Assembly: GCF_002994635.1 (NCBI RefSeq)
Contig: NZ_PVNL01000122.1
Location: 1-64,000, forward strand
Origin: Enhygromyxa salina
GTDB lineage: Bacteria; Myxococcota_A; Polyangia; Nannocystales; Nannocystaceae
Direction of reading: 5' to 3'
Length of the DNA stretch: 64,000 nucleotides
Below, piece after piece: positions 57,145-64,000 of this stretch; within the stretch, counting starts at the first letter, position 1, and every line of letters begins with the position of its first letter. The position numbers and the translations under genes are program-made. The notes under the pieces were generated by a model, which made no database searches, was not told the origin of the DNA, and saw only the letters and a list, made by a program, of their open reading frames with translations.

Positions 57145-58428
57145 TCAGAACGCCGCGGTCAGTCGTATGGTTTGCTCGCGACCCGGGCCGACCGAGACGA
57201 GGGTGACCGGGACCTCGACGTAGTCACTTACCAGGTCGAGGTACGCACGAACGCCGGCTGGGAGCTGCTCGAGCGAGCGCGCGTTGCTCACCTGCTCGCC
57301 CCAGTTGGGGCCGCCCCACCCCGCGACCGGCTCGTAGACCGGCACGGCGTCGTCAAACCCATCGCGGCCGGGATCGAGATCGTCCTGATAGCGCGTGCAG
57401 ATCTCGATCGCTGGCAGCTGCGCGAGCACGTCGAGCTTGGTGACGACGAGGCCGGTCAAGCCGTTGCGGCGGGCGGCCAAGCGCAGCGCCGGTAGGTCCA
57501 ACCATCCACAGTCGCGCGGGCGACCTGTGGTCGCGCCGTACTCTCCCCCGGCGGCGCGGATTTGATCACCTCGCTCACCGTCGAGCTTGGTCGGAAACGG
57601 ACCCGCGCCGACGCGGGTCGTGTACGCCTTGGTGATGCCCCAGACGCCGTCGATCAGCGTGGGCCCGATCCCGAGCCCGGTGCACACGCCTCCGGCGATC
57701 GTCGAGCTCGACGTCACATAAGGATAGGTGCCGTGATCGACGTCGAGCAGCGCCCCCTGTGCGCCCTCGAACAACACCGACTTGCCCGCGCCGATGAACT
57801 CGAGCACCTCGGCGCCGGCGTCACAGGTCATCGGTCCGATCCACTCGACCCACCTGGCCGCGGCCTCGCACAGGGCGTCGACGCTGACGCTGCGCTCGCT
57901 GCCAAACCGGGCGAACTCGGGCTCGAGCGCGCGCTTGTTGTGCTCGAGCCGCTCACGCAGCCGGTCGGGGCGAAGCAGGTCGCGGATCCGAATCCCACGG
58001 CGGGCGGCCTTGGCCTCGTAGGCCGGCCCGATCCCACGCCGCGTGGTGCCGATCGTCTGGGCCGTGGACGCGTCCTCGCGCAGGGCGTCGAGCTCGCGAT
58101 GAAACTCGAAGATCACGTGGGCGTCGAGCGAGACCCGCAGCTCGTCCCCGGCGAGCAGGCCGTGGGTGCGCAGCTGGGCGATCTCTTCGGCGAAGACCTC
58201 GGGATCGATGACCATCCCGGCGCCGAGCAAGCAGCGAGTTCCCGGGTAGGTGCAGCCCGAGGGCACCAGGTGCGTGACGATCTTGACGCCGTCGACGACC
58301 AGGGTGTGGCCCGCGTTGTTGCCCCCAGCAAACCGAGCGACCAGGTCGGCCTCGGCCGCGAGCACGTCGACGACCTTGCCCTTGCCCTCGTCCCCCCACT
58401 GCGCCCCAACAACCGCCAGCGTACTCAT
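57145..58428 (-). CDS. purA: Adenylosuccinate synthetase
   Basis: 427 aa. First committed step from IMP to AMP. Begins LAVVGAQWGDEGKGKVVD (phosphate loop) with NNAGHT, GTTRRGIGPAYE, QGALLDVDHGTYPYVTSS and the C-terminal TKLDVL guanine-binding motif. ATG 58428 overlaps the hisZ stop (ATGA) and has GGAG upstream, indicating coupling. The frame extends farther but lies inside hisZ. Confidence 0.97.
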   Translation of the reverse strand: MSTLAVVGAQWGDEGKGKVVDVLAAEADLVARFAGGNNAGHTLVVDGVKIVTHLVPSGCTYPGTRCLLGAGMVIDPEVFAEEIAQLRTHGLLAGDELRVSLDAHVIFEFHRELDALREDASTAQTIGTTRRGIGPAYEAKAARRGIRIRDLLRPDRLRERLEHNKRALEPEFARFGSERSVSVDALCEAAARWVEWIGPMTCDAGAEVLEFIGAGKSVLFEGAQGALLDVDHGTYPYVTSSSTIAGGVCTGLGIGPTLIDGVWGITKAYTTRVGAGPFPTKLDGERGDQIRAAGGEYGATTGRPRDCGWLDLPALRLAARRNGLTGLVVTKLDVLAQLPAIEICTRYQDDLDPGRDGFDDAVPVYEPVAGWGGPNWGEQVSNARSLEQLPAGVRAYLDLVSDYVEVPVTLVSVGPGREQTIRLTAAF

Positions 58429-59816
58429 GTTTGCTCCCGACCTTGCTTGCTCATGACTTTCTCCGACTCTGGTCGCCAACCCTCAGGGTCCAGGCGACAG
58501 CGCTGACGAACGATCTTGGCCTCGCTGCCGCGCCCGACCACACACAGCCACGTCAGCCGATCCGCGACTCGACGCTCGGCCTGTCGCTGAGCCTGCGCGA
58601 GGTCGGGCTCGCTGTCGATCCAGGCCCGGCGCCCGCCCTCCCGGGCCTCATGGGCCTCGGCGACCGCGGCGGCTCGCAGCGCCGCGGCGAGCCGCTCGTC
58701 GAGCTTCTCACCCGACTGCACCGCCACCAGCCGCGCGGCCGAGAACTCGGCGCCGTCGACGTGGAGACCCGCGGCCGCGAGCGCGTCCTCGAGCGCGTCG
58801 AGATCGAAGGCGAGACCCACGGCCGGCAGCGCGGCGCCGTAGCGACTGACGAGATCGTCGTAGCGACCGCCGCGAACGATCGGCGCGCCGACCCCCGGCG
58901 CCCACACCCGCAGGCGCAGCCCCGTGTAGTAGTCGAAGCCCCGCACCTCGCCGAGATCGACGAGCAGCCGGGACGCGCAGCTGGGGTGCTCACGCTCGAC
59001 CGCGGCGACGACCTCGCGCAGGCGATCGATCGCCTCGCCCGCGCCGATCGAACGGAGCCGCTCGCGGGCCGACGCCAGCAACGCCGGCGGTCCGTGCGAG
59101 TCGGCCAGCGACGCGAACGCCTCGGTCGACGCACGGTCGACCCCAGCCTGCTCGAGCGCGCGCCGGAGCCCGTCGAGATCCTTGCGCGCGAGTCGGTCCC
59201 GCAGCTCGCTCTCGACCGCGCGCGACAGCCCGAGGAACGCGAGCGCGTCGCCGACCACGGCCGCGTGCGAGAGATCGAAGCGGTGCGCCGAGCTGCCGAG
59301 CGCGACCAGCGACGCGTCGGCCAGGCCGATGAGCTCGGCGTCGGCGGTCTCGCTCGCGTCGCCGAGGTACTCGACGCCGACTTGATGCAGCTCGGCGCGA
59401 TCGTCCCGGCCGCTGGGCAGGCGGACCAGGGTCGCCGCGTAGCACAGGCGCATCCCGTCGCTCGCCGCGACGGCGCCACCGACCCGCTGCGCGACGACCC
59501 GGGCGATCTGCGGGGTCACGTCGGACCGCAGCGCCACGATCTCACCGGTCCCGGCCTCGATGAAGCGAACGCAGCGGTCGCGATCGTTCGAGCCGAGCCC
59601 ACGGCCGAGCACGTCGAAGTACTCGATCAGCGGCGGCACGACCTCGCGGTAGCCCCAGCGCTCGAAGCTGGCCAGCAAGCTGCCAGTCAGCGCGCGGCGG
59701 CGCCGAGCGGCATCTGGCAGCAGATCCCGGGCGCCGATCGGCAGCGGGCTGAACACGCTCGCGTCGACCGTGCTGGGATCGACGGGCGGGCGCGGCTTGG
59801 CCTCGTCGCGGGACAT
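58425..59816 (-). CDS. hisZ: ATP phosphoribosyltransferase regulatory subunit
   Basis: 463 aa, a catalytically idle HisRS-like protein that activates short-form HisG in histidine synthesis. Class II synthetase core: PIGARDLLPDAARRR, FIEAGTGEIVALRSDVTPQIAR, DYYTGLRLRVWAPG and RGGRYDDL. It lacks a recognisable tRNA-anticodon domain, and its order with purA (hisZ-purA) is a common arrangement, so HisZ is preferred over HisS. hisG is not in the window. Starts 10 bp after the DUF1015 stop. Confidence 0.88.
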   Translation of the reverse strand: MSRDEAKPRPPVDPSTVDASVFSPLPIGARDLLPDAARRRRALTGSLLASFERWGYREVVPPLIEYFDVLGRGLGSNDRDRCVRFIEAGTGEIVALRSDVTPQIARVVAQRVGGAVAASDGMRLCYAATLVRLPSGRDDRAELHQVGVEYLGDASETADAELIGLADASLVALGSSAHRFDLSHAAVVGDALAFLGLSRAVESELRDRLARKDLDGLRRALEQAGVDRASTEAFASLADSHGPPALLASARERLRSIGAGEAIDRLREVVAAVEREHPSCASRLLVDLGEVRGFDYYTGLRLRVWAPGVGAPIVRGGRYDDLVSRYGAALPAVGLAFDLDALEDALAAAGLHVDGAEFSAARLVAVQSGEKLDERLAAALRAAAVAEAHEAREGGRRAWIDSEPDLAQAQRQAERRVADRLTWLCVVGRGSEAKIVRQRCRLDPEGWRPESEKVMSKQGREQT

Positions 59817-59826
59817 CCGTGCTCGC

Positions 59827-61149
<1,323 letters not shown>

Positions 61150-61225
61150 GGGAACCGGGCTATACCTGCCGTTTTGCCCAGCGTCCATGCTGATCCGGCA
61201 GACCAGTGAAGGCCCCACGTGCGCG

Positions 61226-62527
61226 TCACCGCGACCCGGACTGGGCAGCAACGGCCTGGGCACCGATGTCTCGGCGAAGCTGACCACCTTCGAGGCTGAC
61301 GCTGTCGGCCAGCGCGTAGGCCCGGGCGAGCGCGGTGCGCAGGTCCTCGCCGCTGGCACACAGCCCCAGCACCCGCCCGCCGTTGGTCCGCCAGATCGCG
61401 CCGTCGCGCCGGGTGCCCGCGTGAAAGATCGCCAGGTCCGGGTCGTCGGCGGCGACCCGCATGGCCTCGTCCAACCCGCGGATCTCGACGCCCTTGGTCG
61501 AGGTCTCGGGGTAGCCGGCCGACGCCAGGACCACGCTGACCGCGGGCCGACCCGGGAGCAGCTCGTCGACCAGGGCCCCGCCGCCGGTCGGCCCACGGGC
61601 GGCGGCGAACAGGCGCGGCACCAGCGGAACCTGCAGACCGAGCATCAGCGGCTGGACCTCGGGGTCGCCGAACCGCACGTTGTACTCGATCACGTGGGGC
61701 TGCCGGTCGTCATCGATCATCAGGCCGACGAACAGCACGCCCACGAACGGCCGCCCCTCGCTGCGCAGCCCGGCCAGGGTCGGCCCGACCACGCGATCCA
61801 TCACGCGACCGCGAACCACGTCGTCGACGATCGGCGCAGGCGCGTAGGCCCCCATCCCGCCGGTGTTGGGCCCGGTGTCGCCCTCTCCGATCCGCTTGTG
61901 ATCCTGGCAGGCCTCGAAGCACGCCGCGGCGGTGCCATCGGTGAGCACGAAGAAGCTGGCCTCGCGCCCGCGCAGGCGCTGCTCGAGCACGACCTGAGCC
62001 CCGGCGGCGCCAAACCGACCGCCCTCGAGGCACGCGCGCACGGCCAGCTCGGCCTCGGCGTGGGTCTCGGCCACGGTCACGCCCTTGCCCGCCGCGAGCC
62101 CGCTGGCCTTGACGACCGGGGCCTCCGCGAAGCTGCGCAGGGCCGCGAGCGCCTCGGGCATCGACGCGACCGTCACGTGCCGCGCGGTCGGGATCGCGTG
62201 CGCGTGCATGAATGACTTGGCGACCGCCTTGCTGCCCTCGAGCTCGGCCGCGCCCGCGTCGGGACCGATCGTCGGGATCCCAGCCTGGCGCAGGGCGTTG
62301 GCCATGCCCGCGACCAACGGCGCCTCGGGGCCCACGATCGCCAGCTCGACGGCCTCGCGCCGGGCGAGCGCGACCAGGTCGGTGAAGCTCGGGCACTCGA
62401 AGCAGTCGGCCAGCAGCGCGATCGCGTCGCTGCCTGGACTCGCCACCACCCGGTGGCCTTCGCTCGCGCACCGCCACGCCAGCGCGTGCTCGCGGGCGCC
62501 ACTCCCAACAATCAAGATCGTGCTCAT
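61226..62527 (-). CDS. purD: Phosphoribosylamine-glycine ligase
   Basis: 433 aa ATP-grasp ligase making GAR from phosphoribosylamine, glycine and ATP. Begins ILIVGSGAREHALAW, the family start; IVGPEAPLVAG, SKAVAKSFMHAHAIPTA, VVKASGLAAGKGV, DHKRIGEGDTGPNTGGMGAY and NVRFGDPEVQPLM follow. 58 bp after purH. Confidence 0.97.
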   Translation of the reverse strand: MSTILIVGSGAREHALAWRCASEGHRVVASPGSDAIALLADCFECPSFTDLVALARREAVELAIVGPEAPLVAGMANALRQAGIPTIGPDAGAAELEGSKAVAKSFMHAHAIPTARHVTVASMPEALAALRSFAEAPVVKASGLAAGKGVTVAETHAEAELAVRACLEGGRFGAAGAQVVLEQRLRGREASFFVLTDGTAAACFEACQDHKRIGEGDTGPNTGGMGAYAPAPIVDDVVRGRVMDRVVGPTLAGLRSEGRPFVGVLFVGLMIDDDRQPHVIEYNVRFGDPEVQPLMLGLQVPLVPRLFAAARGPTGGGALVDELLPGRPAVSVVLASAGYPETSTKGVEIRGLDEAMRVAADDPDLAIFHAGTRRDGAIWRTNGGRVLGLCASGEDLRTALARAYALADSVSLEGGQLRRDIGAQAVAAQSGSR

Positions 62528-62585
62528 GTTCAGTTCAACGCCGCGAGTTCAGTGCCGCCAGATCCGGGCCGGACTCGTCCGAGAT

Positions 62586-64000
62586 TCAGTGCCTGAAGTG
62601 CCGCTCGCCCGTGGCGACCATCGCCACGTCATGCTCATCGCACGCGGCCACCACCTCGGCGTCGCGCATCGAGCCAGCCGGCTGGATGATCGCGCGCACG
62701 CCCGCCTGCGCGGCCGCGTCGACGCTGTCACGGAACGGGAAGAACGCGTCGGAGGCCAGCACCGCGCCCTTGGCCGCCTCCCCTGCCCGGCTCAGCGCCT
62801 GACGCACGGCTTCGACCCGCGAGGTCTGGCCGCCGCCGATCCCCACCGTGACGTTGTCGCGGACCAGCACGATCGCGTTGGAGCGCACGTGCTTGGCGAC
62901 CCGCTGGCCGAGGTCCAGGCTGCTCAGCTCGGCGGCCGTGGGGGCCCGCTTGGTGGGGACCTGGCCGTCTCGCGCGGCCACGCCGATCAGATCCTCGCGC
63001 TGAACCAGGACCCCGCCCGCGACCGAGCGCAGCCGCAGCGGCGGCGGACCGGCGACCGGGGCGAACATCTGCGGCAGCTCCAGCACCCGCATGCGCTTCT
63101 TCTTGGCCAGCAGCGCGCGGGCCTCGGGGGTGTAGCCGGGCGCGATCACGACCTCGAGGAAGCCCTCGATCAAGCGCGCGGCCAGATCGGCGTCGACGGT
63201 CTGGTTGACCGAGACGATGCCTCCGAACGCGCTCTCGGCGTCGGCCTCGCGGGCGCGCACGAACACGTCGGCGAGCGGCTCGCCGTCGGTCCCGATCGCC
63301 GCCCCGCACGGCGAGAGGTGCTTGAACACCGCCGCCGCCCGGCCGCCCTCGGGCAGCCCCGCGTGGAGATCGCGGATCAGCCCGAGCGCCGCGTCGGCGT
63401 CGAGCAGGTTGTTGTAGCTCAGCGCCTTACCTTGGTGGATCAGCGCTCGGTCCAGGCCAGTCTGCTCGGCGGCCGCGTAGTCGGTCCGGAAAAATCGCGC
63501 CGACTGATGCGGGTTCTCGCCGTAGCGCAGCTCGGCGAGCGGCTCACCGCTGACGAACAGCCCCGGCGTGATCGCGGCGGGATCGATCGCCTGGCCCTCG
63601 TCATCGTGGCGCGCGAGATAGTCGGCGATCGCGGCGTCGTAGCTGGCCGTGTGCGCGAACGCCTTGCGGGCCAGCGAGCGGCGCAGGCCCTCCGGCACCG
63701 CGCCGCCGTGCTGGCCGAGCGCCTCGCCGAGCGCCGCGTAGTCGCTCGGATCCACCACCACCGCCACGCGCCCCCAGTTCTTGGCCGCGGCGCGGACCAT
63801 GGTCGGGCCGCCGATGTCGATGTTCTCGATCGCGTCGGCGAAGCTGGCTCCGGGCGCTCGGATCGTCTGCATGAACGGATAGAGGTTGACGACGACCAGG
63901 TCGATCGCCGCGATCCCGTGCAGCTCGAGCTCGGCCTGGTGGGCCGCGGTCGGCAGCGCCAAGATGCCCCCGTGGATCTTGGGGTGCAGGGTCTTGACGC
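62586..64000 (-). CDS. purH: Bifunctional IMP cyclohydrolase/AICAR transformylase (5' end outside window)
   Basis: Last two steps of IMP synthesis. The coding frame runs off the right edge: the codons at 63963-64000 read VKTLHPKIHGG, a conserved N-terminal PurH motif, so only about 60-70 residues are missing. Visible are IDLVVVNLYPF, ENIDIGGPTMVRAAAKN, LRYGENPHQSARF and the transformylase Lys-His in FKHLSPCGAA, where the family usually has NPCG. The end MVATGERHFRH is typical. First gene of the visible purH-purD-DUF1015-hisZ-purA run. Confidence 0.96.
   Translation of the reverse strand, partial: VKTLHPKIHGGILALPTAAHQAELELHGIAAIDLVVVNLYPFMQTIRAPGASFADAIENIDIGGPTMVRAAAKNWGRVAVVVDPSDYAALGEALGQHGGAVPEGLRRSLARKAFAHTASYDAAIADYLARHDDEGQAIDPAAITPGLFVSGEPLAELRYGENPHQSARFFRTDYAAAEQTGLDRALIHQGKALSYNNLLDADAALGLIRDLHAGLPEGGRAAAVFKHLSPCGAAIGTDGEPLADVFVRAREADAESAFGGIVSVNQTVDADLAARLIEGFLEVVIAPGYTPEARALLAKKKRMRVLELPQMFAPVAGPPPLRLRSVAGGVLVQREDLIGVAARDGQVPTKRAPTAAELSSLDLGQRVAKHVRSNAIVLVRDNVTVGIGGGQTSRVEAVRQALSRAGEAAKGAVLASDAFFPFRDSVDAAAQAGVRAIIQPAGSMRDAEVVAACDEHDVAMVATGERHFRH

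Overview
The window is GC-rich, densely coded chromosomal DNA from what looks like a myxobacterium, probably of the Nannocystis/Plesiocystis/Enhygromyxa group. This is inferred from the sequence. The pointers are a MYXO-CTERM-like C-terminus, MopE-type metal-binding repeats, a GltJ/AgmX-like protein (zinc ribbon, GYF, TM, AgmX/PglI tail), giant TPR proteins, a 1,600-residue NAD-glutamate dehydrogenase and a 2-methylisoborneol-synthase-like terpene cyclase (Nannocystis exedens is known to emit 2-methylisoborneol). There is no phage, plasmid, rRNA operon or CRISPR array.

Layout. 1-6.2 kb (minus): polA, an AI-2E-family permease, and an overlapping lapA-lapB-like pair. 6.2-7.8 kb (plus): a MopE-type lipoprotein and udk. 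7.8-8.35 kb: a hairpin repeat amplified as three 168-bp tandem copies. 8.35-19.2 kb (minus): one 10.8-kb TPR gene. 19.5-22.2 kb (minus): an LpoA-like lipoprotein overlapping rlmB. 22.3-24.0 kb (plus): TPR + degenerate zincin + histone-H1-like tail. 24.1-25.35 kb (minus): a PP2C phosphatase/cNMP-binding fusion. 25.4-27.4 kb: a probable inserted cassette (terpene cyclase plus a small Cys-rich secreted protein) between imperfect copies of the PP2C gene's 5' end. 27.5-31.3 kb (minus): dnaE. 31.6-34 kb: an LRR-like lipoprotein and ndk, with two more copies of the hairpin repeat. 34.1-38.9 kb (minus): NAD-glutamate dehydrogenase. 39-44.1 kb: pepP, a ComEA-like HhH protein, a BFD-type [2Fe-2S] protein, a MYXO-CTERM-like protein and a copper monooxygenase-like lipoprotein. 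44.4-48 kb (minus): recG with an N-terminal repeat tail and an RHH-FHA protein. 48.3-52.3 kb (plus): a FadL-like porin and a TPR lipoprotein. 52.4 kb: tRNA-Cys with a strong terminator. 52.6-56.7 kb: a TolA-like coiled-coil protein, a secreted protein, threonine aldolase and the GltJ-like protein. 57.1-64 kb (minus): purH (cut by the window edge), purD, a DUF1015 gene, hisZ and purA, apparently one purine operon with a histidine-regulatory subunit.

Most genes are housekeeping. The less ordinary signals are: the terpene-cyclase cassette and its flanking duplication; a dispersed intergenic repeat with a conserved 7-bp hairpin; a recurring TANNNT box 5-9 nt before start codons, which suggests many leaderless mRNAs; a palindromic six-cysteine secreted peptide; a zincin-like domain lacking its HExxH; a DNA Pol I with a ruined 3'-5' exonuclease site beside a DnaE whose PHP nuclease residues look intact; and an ENSxLxxL motif shared by the GltJ-like and TolA-like proteins.
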